64,000 nucleotides of DNA from Mariannaea sp. PMI_226 (taxonomy: Eukaryota; Ascomycota; Sordariomycetes; Hypocreales; Nectriaceae): contig JANFOG010000007.1 in assembly GCA_024336345.1 (NCBI GenBank), positions 1,426,001-1,490,000 on the forward strand, read 5' to 3'. The notes beneath the pieces were generated by a model that ran no database searches, was not told where the DNA came from, and saw nothing but the letters and a program-made list of their open reading frames with translations. Positions 11,901 through 21,954 of the stretch are shown piece by piece (the first letter of the stretch is position 1; each line of letters opens with the position of its first letter). A program made the position numbers and the translations under genes.

Positions 11901-12392
11901 TAGTATATTATAAACTAAACAGCTACAAATCTTGGTGTAAATAATAAGATTTACATAATAATACTATGCTCAATCCGCAATCGAAGATATTTAAGAAGGA
12001 GCTTGCATTAAATAGAAAGAATTAACTTTATTTCCTTATATATTATTTATTTATATACTTTTCATTATATAACCAACTTAGCAATGTGGAAGAACTGAGA
12101 TCATCGAGCTATCATCAAGAGTGCGACTCAATTCCGAGAATTTATAGGACAGGTCTAGAGGCCATCGTTCGGGGATGAGGGAGGAGGATCTCGTTTCTTA
12201 CGATGCGGGTATCAAGACTTCTTAGAACGCTTTCAATTATTCAAAGACTAATAGTTTCAACTTGAGAACAGGAACCTTCCAAGAAATACCGTAGCCATTG
12301 ATTGTGCAAGCCCCTCTACTGGGCAATTCCTGTGCGCGGTGCGACGCAGCAGCAAGGTGCTCGTGTTACATGTATGATATTATTCCAGCGAA
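8932..12392. other. Long gene-poor region with an AT-rich block
   Basis: 3.4 kb without a supportable gene. ORFs such as 10230-10631 (+) are open for up to 133 codons but have no motif and atypical composition. The stretch 11690-12075 is extremely AT-rich (described separately). This may be relic repeat DNA. Confidence 0.45.
11690..12075. repeat. AT-rich low-complexity block
   Basis: Nearly 400 bases consist mainly of T-rich then A/T-rich runs (TTTTTATGTTCC, TATATTATTTATTTATATAC), with hardly any G or C. This strongly contrasts with the flanks. Decay by repeat-induced point mutation or an old element remnant is possible. No terminal repeats or coding traces are visible. Confidence 0.5.
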
Positions 12393-13072
12393 TCATGTTT
12401 TAAAATGTCTCGCCTTCATTGGAGTACCCAAAGCATCAGCCGCAAGCTGTGCCTCCAAGTCCGCTCGGCTTGTTACCACAGGTGAGTGAGCAGCAAGTAC
12501 ATCTATTGCGAAGTAAGAGCGGCGTACCATAATGGGCAAGTGCTGGCTTGGTCTATGAGCCACGGATCGATACATGGTGGGTGGAAAATGTGTCCGCAGG
12601 GCAATATACGGATTTTGACACCTTCGACAATTTCTTCGGTGCAGATGCAGCAGCTGGGTCGCACATCTACGAGTGATGGCTTCTGTGACTTGGAGCCTAT
12701 CGAGATGAGACGATGGTTGTCGCGCGTCGACGCAATCTGCCAACGATCAGACAACAAGTTCACAGTGTTATTGCCGAGTGTGAATGGAGGGTGTTGGGTT
12801 TCACTCGGCGCTTCGTCTGCTTGACTCGCTTGTTTGCGATATCTAACAATGGGTATCCGCTGTATTGCTTGCAATCCTAGTCCACGCGGTTGCGTGGTGG
12901 TGAAGATGGGAAATCGCGATTGTACCACTCCTCGAATGTCTTGATTTCGCGAATATCGATAGCTAAAGACGGCGGACAAGCCAATAACAAAGACAAGGAC
13001 AACCAGGACGATTGCATAAGTCGGGGGAGAATAGCCCTGTTCACTAGGCGAGCTGTCGGCGATGGTGCTCAT
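12393..13072 (-). CDS. Membrane-anchored RING-H2 finger protein (putative E3 ubiquitin ligase)
   Basis: Exons 13072-12528 and 12468-12393 encode about 206 residues. One N-terminal transmembrane helix (about 17-39, TYAIVLVVLVFVIGLSAVF) is followed by a linker and a C-terminal RING-H2 domain. The pattern is CCICTEE..., then CGHIFHPPCIDPWL, then TCPLC. The last zinc-binding Cys is created only by splicing: reading through the intron gives CPLW and a short wrong tail, while the 59-base intron gives CPLCRADLEAQ. Proteins of this layout (TM plus RING-H2) act as E3 ligases on endosomal, Golgi or ER membranes. It is isolated from other genes, so the context says little. Confidence 0.8.
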
Positions 13073-13428
13073 TGTGTCTCATGCGCAGTCTGGTCCGTTT
13101 TAGCTGCCTGAAGAACGACGGTATATACCTACCCGAGGACGAATGAGCCGGAAATCGAATTCTGCAACATGACCAGAGGCCTTGCCGCCTTCACGTCAAT
13201 TTCTATCAATATCAAGATCATAACATATTTCATAGTTGCGTGTCGCGGGACAACGCATGTCATGCGCCGCATGCTCACTTAACCCCGCCGAGGCTGTGAG
13301 ACCTTTTGCTCAACGGCGTAGCATGGATCATGAGGATGCTTCTCTCACCTGAATTTCCATCCAATCGCCAACCCTACCGTAGCTCCGCCTACTAGGACCA
13401 AAAATTTGGTTGTTGACCCCGGGATAAG

Positions 13429-13828
13429 CGAGGGTTTATTGGTATGATGGTTTTGTTTATTTCTAACTCTATCAAGGTAGACCTGACGTCAATGTGCCGT
13501 TGGCTGCCTCCCAGTACGTTTGGGTATATGAGCGATTTCCCTTCAAGCGGCATCCCCATGACGGTGAATGGCTTACAGGAAAAGAGAATCCGAGCCACAC
13601 CATGCCGTGAGTTTTTATTTCTTCCCTATTCCCACTGGCGTGATTTAGTCACTTGGTGAGATGGAAACCGGTTTGCGACCGCGAGGTAAATACCATATTG
13701 ACTAGATAGTATCGTGGATATCACTAAATGGCTGGAGTCTACAGGAGGGAGAGTGCCCCATGCGATTTTACCCTCACGTCTACAAACATGTAACTAATCG
13801 CCAATTTAATCCTGGATTGAACAATTAG
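13429..13828 (+). CDS. Unknown spliced gene, 3' exons only resolved
   Basis: Exons 13477-13606, 13649-13685 and 13745-13828 (stop TAG) join in consistent phase through introns of 42 and 59 bases with good donors (GTGAGT, GTAAAT). A short upstream piece ending at 13441 joins through a 35-base intron with a CTAAC branch site. The product contains GRPDVNVPLAASQYVWVYER, GEWLTGKENPSH and ECPMRFYPHVYKHV. An in-frame stop at about 13413 means the 5' part must lie in an exon I could not place, or the gene is 5'-truncated. The family is not recognised. Confidence 0.4.
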
Positions 13829-14637
13829 CTCTCAGATGATGGGAATAGTATTTGTCTGTAGTACTTGACTTAAAAAATCGGTTACTGATGTTCATTGAGT
13901 TATCAGTACAACAGCCAGGCGACAAAGTTAGAGAGCGCCAACCGAAATGGAGAAAAATTAGCGTCGATGCTAGCTTGCATCGTGCCTTATCCACCCAGGA
14001 ACCACAGATTACAGATCATTGAGTCTATCAAGTTAATACGATGGTTAAACTACGTGCGCTGGTGAGTGTTGGTTAAGCTACATGACGTCACGGCCGTGGG
14101 TGAGGGCTTACCTTTCAGCCGATGGGTAGCCAGTGAGCTTTCAAGAAATTAAGTAAATTTAACGTAATGGCTTTGCCCTGCATACAGATGGTGTAACTAC
14201 TCATCTGCCGTGTAAAATTCAAGTCAATTTCCTCTTTGGAGACTAAAGTCATCCGATTTCGTGGAAATATTGAGGAGTTGCGGCGCTTGCTTATGCGCGA
14301 ATTATATTGCCTCTTACGGTAGCAGTTAGACAGATACAGGCGCTTGAGGTATCAGTCAATCTTCTTCAGATGCGAAGATACAACCTCCTCGGTCATCGTC
14401 AAGCATATAATTGTTTGCTTTCATCTCGGCTTCGTTCACCAGCCCCAAATGGAGGATAGTTGATCACATGGAGCGCAACATGGCAAAATACCTCATACAT
14501 TCTGGATATTCAATGAGAAGGGAGGGAGCCCTCTTTACGAGATGTTTTGTATATAAATCATGAGTTATTGGCTACCATTAAGTCAGTCAATAAGTTGCTC
14601 ACATTGAATCTCTGCATTACCACCTGACGATATCACT
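13829..14637. other. Intergenic region, promoter side of the P-type ATPase
   Basis: No coding signal. It contains the upstream region of the ATPase gene, with a TATATAAATC sequence at about 14550 as a possible TATA element. Confidence 0.45.
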
Positions 14638-17600
14638 ATGCCTTTGCCTCAATCATTAAGATGGCGGGAAGGCGACGAAGAAGACGCGCGCAGCCGTAGA
14701 AAGACGCACTCTGACATAGATACAAACACAGAGGATGTCTCCGAAGCTAGAAAGCGATCTCTCAGCCGCCACCGCCGCCTGATTGATCCGGGAACCACGC
14801 TTCCCATTCAGTATCGCAGCGTGTAAGTTTTTCTAACCATATACAACTAAATTACTCAGTGGATGTCTATCTGATTTTGAATTACCAAGGTCCATTGATG
14901 TCGAGGAAGGACAGAGACAGGAGCAGACTCGAGGCGCCGAGGCCAGAGACGTAATAGTTTCAAGTATGTGCGAAGGGAAGAGATCTTTACTACAGTGTGG
15001 AATCTAACCGATGGTAGAACTCGAACATATCGAGTGGCACAAACTATCAATTGTTGAAGCCCAGAAGCGCTTCGGTGTTGACGTGGCCAACGGTCTCTCA
15101 GCCCAGGAAGCCCAAGAGCGCGTACAAAAGTATGGCGAGAACAAAATTTCCCCTCTCCCCAGCCCTTGGTTTTGGAAAGTCTTTGGATACTTCTTTGGTG
15201 GCTTTGGGTCCATTCTCTTTGTTGGTGGAATCCTGGTCTTCATCTCGTGGAAACCCCTGGGAGATCCACCAGCCGTCGCCAACCTCGCGCTGGGCATCGT
15301 TCTCATTGCTGTATTCCTCATCCAGGCAGCATTCAATGGCTGGCAGGATTGGTCTTCGTCGCGGGTGATGAATTCCATCACAGCTATGCTCCCTGAGTCA
15401 TCCATTGTTCTCAGGGATGGCGTACAGACCGAGATTGATGCTGCTAACATTGTTCCTGGCGATGTGATCTTTATCAAACCTGGAAACAGGATCCCTGCCG
15501 ATGTGCGCTTCATTGAGGTCTCATCAGACGCATCAATTGATCGAGCCGTCCTAACTGGTATGGACCCGTTTGATGGCTCTGCAAACTTTTCTAACTGAGT
15601 GCATTGTAGGTGAATCAAAACCCATCAAGTCAACAGTCGATTCGACTGATGATAACTATCTAGAGACCCACTGTATAGGGCTTCAAGGAACACATTGTGT
15701 TTCCGGTAATGCTCTTGGTATTGTGGTCTCAACAGGAGATGAGACCGTGTTTGGCCAAATCGCAAAATTGACTGGCGAACCAAAAACCGGTCTTACTACC
15801 ATTGAAAAGGAAATCATCAGATTTGTGGTTCTCATATTTTTGATCATGATTAGTTGGATTATTATCTTGGCTGCTGTTTGGTACGAATATCTCACAATGA
15901 TGCGCTGTCTGATGTTGAAGAATATGCTGACCGATTCGTAGGGGTGGGTGGCTTCACAAGGCTCATCCTGATTGGATCAATGTACCCACGCTCATTGTGA
16001 GCTGTGTGAGTGTAGCTATTGCCTACATCCCAGAAGGCCTCCCAATCTCGGTAACAGCTAGCCTGACCATCACTGCCAACTTGATGCGAAACAACAAGAT
16101 TCTGTGCAAGTCTCTCAAGACTGTCGAGACGCTTGGAGCCGTTTCTGTCATTTGCTCCGACAAGACAGGCACGCTGACAAGAGTAAGTATACCGCAATGG
16201 CCATTGATGAAATGATTATTGTTGACTAAAACTCTTTTAGAACAAAATGTTTGTGACGAATTGGTCCCTCGGTACGACCGCGTTCTCGATCGAGGAAGCC
16301 GAAAAGGAAGATACTTTGAAGAGTGGGAGCTCTGGGGTCCAACAAGCTCGGGCTATCGCAGGTCTTTGTAACGCTGCCGAGTTTGACAAAGAGTCATTGA
16401 ATCTTCCCATCTCAGAGAGACATATTTTTGGTGACGCAACAGACCAAGCTGCTCTCAGATTCGCAGAAAGCATTGGGCCAACGTCTGATCTTCGAGATGC
16501 ATGCAAGACCATCTTTGAATTGGCTTTTAACAGCAAAACAAAATTCATGTCCAAGGTCTTCTGCATCACTGGTTCACAAGCTGCTGGAATTTGCCTTTCA
16601 CCCGAAGAGCTGGCCGCTTTTAACCGCGACAAGACGTATGTATCAATCGACCGGTTTCTAAACAAACATGCTAATCACCCACAGGCTTGTGACTGTAAAG
16701 GGTGCACCAGATATCTTGCTTCAGCGATGCTCGAGCATAATCATGCCCGACGGAAAGAAGGAAAGGCTTACTTCTGAAGCTCTCTCCGAAGTCACAAAGA
16801 TGAAGAATGAGTGGTCCTCTCAGGGCAGGCGAGTCATTTTGCTCGCACGCAAAGTATTGGATGAAGACAAAATCTTGCCTGACCCAAACTCGACAGAGAT
16901 GGAGACATTTGTCAAAAACGAAGTCCAGAGTGGCCTTACCCTGGTCAGCATGCTAGCTTTGGTTGACCTTCCACGAGTGGAAATCCCCGAAGTTGTGCAG
17001 ACTTTGCGTGGTGCCGGGATTCGCCTCTTCATGGTGAGCCCGTCTCCAAGTCCGTCTCCGATGTAACGATGCTAACAGCGGTGTTAGGTGACTGGTGACT
17101 TTGGCCTAACTGCTTTGTCCATAGCTCGCCAGTGCAATATAGTCACTCAAAACATTGTTCATGATGCGTCTGCGCTCGTCCGTTTCCCTTCACCGGGCGA
17201 GAGCACCCAGCGACCGGTCCCGTCTGCTTCGTTGCTTCTTACTGGCTCTGATCTCATGACCTTGAACGACTATCAGTGGGAGCAACTCTGTGAGTATCCT
17301 GAAATTGTCTTCTCTCGCACTACACCAGATCAAAAGCTACGAATTGTGCGTGAATTTCAGGCCCGAGATCAGATTGTTGGCATGACTGGTGACGGTGTCA
17401 ACGATGCTCCAGCTCTGAAGGCTGCCGATATTGGCATCAGTCTCTCCAGCGGTTCCGATATTGCTATCGAGGCAGCAGACATGGTCTTACTCGACTCATT
17501 TGGAGCCATTGTTGAGGCTGTTCGATATGGGCGTGTCGTATTTGACAATTTGAAGAAGATCATTGCATATCTACTTCCCGCTGGTTCCTTTTCTGAGTTC

Positions 17601-18402
17601 TGGCCTGTTTTCACAAACGTTGTGCTTGGACTTCCCCAGATCTTGTCTTCGTTCCTCATGATCATCATTTGGTAGGTTCTGGAATTTAGTCAGTCTACGA
17701 TTCGTATGTTAACTAATAATACCAGCTGCTTTACCGATTGCTCTGCTGCTATCGTACTCGCGTATGAAAAGCCTGAGGCGGACGTTCTCCTCCGCCCTCC
17801 ACGCAATCCCAAGAAGACCCGCCTTGTCAACTGGCAGCTGATGTTCCATGCCTACGCGTTTATTGGAGTGATAGAGACTGTGCTCTCATTCACAATGGCT
17901 TACTGGTACCTCGAGAGAAAGGGCATCGCTTTCAAAGACCTCTGGTTCAAATTTGGCGACATTCCGTCTCATATTGACCCCGACTATTACCAGGCACGAC
18001 TGAATGAGGCAAGCTCCATTTATTTTATCAACCTAGTGGTGATGTGAGTATATCTTTTCTGAAATCTATCGTGAGGATAGAAATGTGCTAACCGCTTCTA
18101 GGCAATGGTTCAATCTCATGTCTGTGCGAACCCGCCATCTCTCTATCTTCCAGCATCCTCCAATTCTCAATAAGGAGACACAAAATGTGCTCCTCTTCCC
18201 GGCTATCTTCTTCTCTTTGGGAATTGCTGTGATTTGGCTCTATATTCCCGCACTACAGAAAACCCTCGATACTGCAGGGCCTCCTGCTGTTCACTACTTT
18301 ATTCCTATGGCGCTTGGATTTGGCCTGTTATGTTTGGACGAGGGTAGGAAAGCATGCGTTCGTCGCTGGCCCAATGGTTTACTTGCAAAGATGGCATGGT
18401 GA
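14638..18402 (+). CDS. P-type ATPase, type IIC (Na+/K+-ATPase alpha-like)
   Basis: Ten exons: 14638-14822, 14890-14963, 15018-15557, 15610-15880, 15942-16182, 16241-16635, 16685-17033, 17088-17671, 17726-18043 and 18102-18402. They total 1,086 codons in phase. ATP-driven cation pump of the plasma or inner membrane. Visible motifs in order: N-terminal cation-ATPase domain, the TGES actuator loop at about 267, M4 AYIPEGLP, the phosphorylation site CSDKTGTLT at about 430, KGAPD, TGD, and the hinge MTGDGVNDAPALKAADIGIS at about 784. The C-terminal membrane segments follow. The M4 sequence and RNNKILCKSLKTVETLG match the IIC group rather than SERCA or ENA pumps. M6 reads CFTDCSAAIVLAYEKPEADV, with a single acidic residue. 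Which ions are moved cannot be told from sequence. Confidence 0.9.
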
Positions 18403-19725
18403 TAGAGCTTACTACGAATTGTCAAAGGGTGAACACATGTCTTCTATTAGCTGTGGTTGATGTTGTCGGTTATTAGTTTCTTCAGTCCTAGTTATATTGT
18501 CATAAGAATATTCTGTAAGCTTCTCTTAGAGCCGTGCTTTTTAAACTCAGCACTCTCAAAAACACGCGTTACATTTCAACTTGGCGTTGAAACGAGGTTT
18601 CTCCAATTCCTTGAAAAATTGGGTAAGACTGCAGTAAGACTGCACCAAATATCTCCGCAGATGGAAGGCTAGTTTGATCCAACAGCAGGGCCGGAAGGGC
18701 TGATGAAATGCCAGATGTTAAAAAGACCACAGAAGGCTAGAAAGGCGAGGGAAAAATGGCGCTGGAGGCAGATCTCCTAACACGCTTACGCTTTGTAATT
18801 GGTTTATTTCCAGCTCACCCTACCCTAGAGCCTGCTGTCAGGCAGGCTGGCTGGCACGTCGCAATGGGGATGACATATGGGCAACGCCCTCAGGACGGTA
18901 ATCTATACTCATACACACGCACACAAGTCACATTCAACTCGAATGACGGGCCGTTATAAGACGAATAAAATACCACAGCTCGGCCATGTGAATAACGGAG
19001 CTGTCGCGTAAAGGGTGGAGATCCTGAGCAGTCCTATAATCCACAGCTCCGGTGAGCCATTTTGATCCGAGTAACTCAGCACAGCATTATTACACTCATT
19101 CTTTGTCATGAAATGCGACTACAGGTTAGACATGCGGGTTATGCTTATATTAAGTGGCCCAACAGCTTGTTCAGTGATGCTTTCATTCAGGTGACACGAA
19201 CAAGTTTTTCTCTTTTCATTCCCTTTTATGAAGGGCTCATCAACGCGCTCAAGAGTGGGACGTGGAATCTCTGGTGCCCGTAACATGCGCCTAACTCCAA
19301 AAAAAATAAAAAAATTGGTAGAATGACAAGTTGGCGACACAGACGCCGAATTGTTGTGAATTGCCGTTGCAATATGAATGAAGCAGAAAGATATGTAACC
19401 AGCATGTACACAACAAAGCACCCGCCTCCTAAATAAAATATAAAAAACAAATAAACAAAAGACTATAGTCATATTCCCAACTATAATTTAAAATGAAATT
19501 TCAAATACCGACTAGGGCGTAGACAATAATTATTAGCCAAGAAATTATGAGAAGAATAGTGTAAGAAGAAATACTGGGACCCTGTTGGGATTATCGACAA
19601 CTGAAATTATGACCAGATGCTATCCTCCACCATAGGTTCTTATCCACATAACTATATGTCTCAAACAGCATCCGAGGAAGTGTCGACAATCTAAATGTAA
19701 CCAGCATGTACAAAGCACCCGTCTC
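18403..19725. other. Intergenic region, no gene seen
   Basis: This lies between the 3' ends of the ATPase (+) and the monooxygenase (-). It is AT-rich in 19300-19600. No conserved ORF or repeat was identified. Confidence 0.45.
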
Positions 19726-21405
19726 CTACGCAAAAGTCAATCCATCCCAACCACGCTGCCTGCTCAGCTCACATCTCCTCCGAAACTCAATGGCGCTTCC
19801 TGCATAACGTGCAACATTTCTCTGTGTTTTCCCTTCCACATTCTTGTTCACTCCTGTCATCCAACTGTCCACCTCGTTAAGCAAGGCACCTTCGCTACAT
19901 TCCCACACATGCTGTGTCCAGGCATCCACAGCTTCTTGTGTTGGCTCCACGTATGTATACCCCTTGTCTTCACATGTAGAGAGCATTTCGACAATGACCT
20001 CCACTGCATGCTCAATACTACGAGTCGCATTGCCAAACGGTTGGTGAGGGCCCAACACCATAAACATGTTTGGGAAATTCGGTACAGTTAAGCCAAGATA
20101 AGTTCGAGGGCGGTAGTCTACCCAAACAGCTCGGGTACCATCTTTTGTACCGCTATTACCCAGCAGTGGCACTCCGTTCTTACCATGCCAGTCAATACCG
20201 ACAAAAGCTCCGGTAATGGCGTTAAATCCAGTAGCATAAACCAAGATGTCGAGCTCGTGCTCGGTCCCATCCTGCAATCGGATACCCTTTTCGGTCACTG
20301 TATCGACGGGGTTCTTCTTCAAGTTGACAAGATGGACCTTTGGCTTGTTATATGCTTCAAAGTAGCCACTCTCCAAGGGAACACGGCGAAGCCCGAAGCC
20401 ATGGTCCTGTGGGATCAGATTCTCTGCAGTCTGTGGATCGTTGACGCGAGCCCGGATCTTGTCGGCCATGAAATCAGAGTACAGTTTATTCGCGGTTCGA
20501 TCAGTGTAGGTGTCAATAAAGGCTCCTAGCCATTTGGCCATGCCCGGCTTGGAGTAAATGCTTTCCCAAAGCTGCTGGCGCTCCTCTGGCGTCACATCGC
20601 AAGACTTTCGAGGGTCTGGCGCATGCATGAAGCATGTGGGCGTTTCAGCGCATTGTTGGAAGATGCGCGGATATTCTTTGCGAAGTTCCTGCATCTCCTC
20701 CGTCGATATTTCAGAATTTCGGAGCGGCGCAGACCAGTTCGCTGTGCGTTGGAAGACGGTCAATGATTTGATATCCTCCACCTTGGACAAGGCCGTGATG
20801 GTTTGAATGCCAGTCGCGCCGGTTCCGAAGACTCCAATTCGTTTCCCACTAAACTCCTGCTTTGTCTGCAAGTCCTTGGGCCATCGTGACGTGTGAAAGT
20901 GACGCCCCTGGAAAGATTTGATTCCCGGAATGGCGGGAAGGGTAGGGCTAGAGAGGAACCCTAGACAGGAAATGAAAAACCTCGTCGTGTAGAGATTGCC
21001 ACTTTCATCTGTAAAATACCATTTTCGTTCATTATCCACCCATTGCGCAGATGTAATGCGGGTATTTAGCTGAATATCGCGCCGAAGTTGGAGCCGGTCG
21101 ACAACGAAGTTGATGTACTTGAGAGTCTCTGCTTGTGGAGAAAAGGATTCTTTCCAATGCCAATCATCTAGTATACTCTGATCAAACGAGAACGAGTACG
21201 ATGTAGATTCCGAGTCGAACCGAGCTCCTGGGTAGCAGTTCCAGAACCACGTCCCACCTACATCAGACGCAGCTTCGACAACCCTGATGCGCCACTGCGG
21301 AAAACGCTTGCGGATGTGATGAAGGGCGCATATACCAGACAATCCGGCGCCAATGATGAAAACATCAAACTCTTCGCAAGATGTAGCATACCCTTGGGAA
21401 CCCAT
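19726..21405 (-). CDS. Flavin monooxygenase, Baeyer-Villiger type
   Basis: Single-exon gene of 559 residues from the ATG at 21405; the frame is open a little further upstream, but no other ATG fits. FAD/NADPH-dependent oxygenation of ketones (cyclohexanone-monooxygenase group). The first Rossmann motif GAGLSG is at about 19-24, followed by GGTWFWNCYPGARFDSES (the typical GGTW-YPG block). The Baeyer-Villiger fingerprint FQGRHFHTSRWP is at about 185. The second Rossmann motif is GTGATG, and YATGF is near residue 400. Length is normal. It is divergent from a Zn2Cys6 regulator 550 bases away, suggesting that regulator controls it. The substrate is unknown. Confidence 0.88.
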   Translation of the reverse strand: MGSQGYATSCEEFDVFIIGAGLSGICALHHIRKRFPQWRIRVVEAASDVGGTWFWNCYPGARFDSESTSYSFSFDQSILDDWHWKESFSPQAETLKYINFVVDRLQLRRDIQLNTRITSAQWVDNERKWYFTDESGNLYTTRFFISCLGFLSSPTLPAIPGIKSFQGRHFHTSRWPKDLQTKQEFSGKRIGVFGTGATGIQTITALSKVEDIKSLTVFQRTANWSAPLRNSEISTEEMQELRKEYPRIFQQCAETPTCFMHAPDPRKSCDVTPEERQQLWESIYSKPGMAKWLGAFIDTYTDRTANKLYSDFMADKIRARVNDPQTAENLIPQDHGFGLRRVPLESGYFEAYNKPKVHLVNLKKNPVDTVTEKGIRLQDGTEHELDILVYATGFNAITGAFVGIDWHGKNGVPLLGNSGTKDGTRAVWVDYRPRTYLGLTVPNFPNMFMVLGPHQPFGNATRSIEHAVEVIVEMLSTCEDKGYTYVEPTQEAVDAWTQHVWECSEGALLNEVDSWMTGVNKNVEGKTQRNVARYAGSAIEFRRRCELSRQRGWDGLTFA

Positions 21406-21954
21406 TGTAGGCGTTGTTTGTGAGGAGACGAAGAGGTAATTGTGCTGACCAAAATTTTTCACTAATTGACAAGAGGATGAAGACGACTGTGCTTAATCGA
21501 CACGGTGAAGGGGTCAGGCTATAAAGTCTTTACCAGCACGGCAGTTGTTGATATGAGACATGGGGTTCCAGCCCAAGGTTTCGCGTGTCCATCCGACGTA
21601 GGGGCCACAACCTTGCGCAAGCGTGCCACGGTTCTGGCAACGGTCGGACTTTGCTCCGGTGGAGGGGCCAGGAGGTCACTGGTGGTGTTGAATCGACGCC
21701 ACTCGACCATTTCAACAAGCAAATATTCAGCTACCAATGGTAGACCAAGTAACATAATCCGGGGAAGTGGGCCCGCCTACTCCTACGGATTTTGTTGTGC
21801 CCATACTTTGGTCTTGAAAACGCGCCTCCAAGGCCAAAAGTCCAAATTGGTGGTCTTGTCCCTCTAGTCAACTGTTTGCCATCTTCTTTTAGAATAGCTA
21901 CAGTTTCCTTTAGAATCATCTCTACCTTGCAACAGTCGCACTCGAAGCAGCACG
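21406..21954. promoter_or_regulatory. Divergent promoter, monooxygenase / Zn2Cys6 regulator
   Basis: A 549-base region shared by two diverging genes. It contains the inverted repeat CTCC-GGT-GGAG at 21654-21664. No proven element can be named. Confidence 0.4.

Noticed and set aside
19726..21462. A longer N-terminus for the first monooxygenase
   Set aside because: The extension would need a GTG start at 21462; the ATG at 21405 gives the usual short N-terminus before the FAD motif.
21654..21664. CTCCGGTGGAG in the monooxygenase/Zn2Cys6 promoter as a cluster operator
   Set aside because: The half-sites are in the opposite order (CTCC before GGAG), so it is not the same palindrome.
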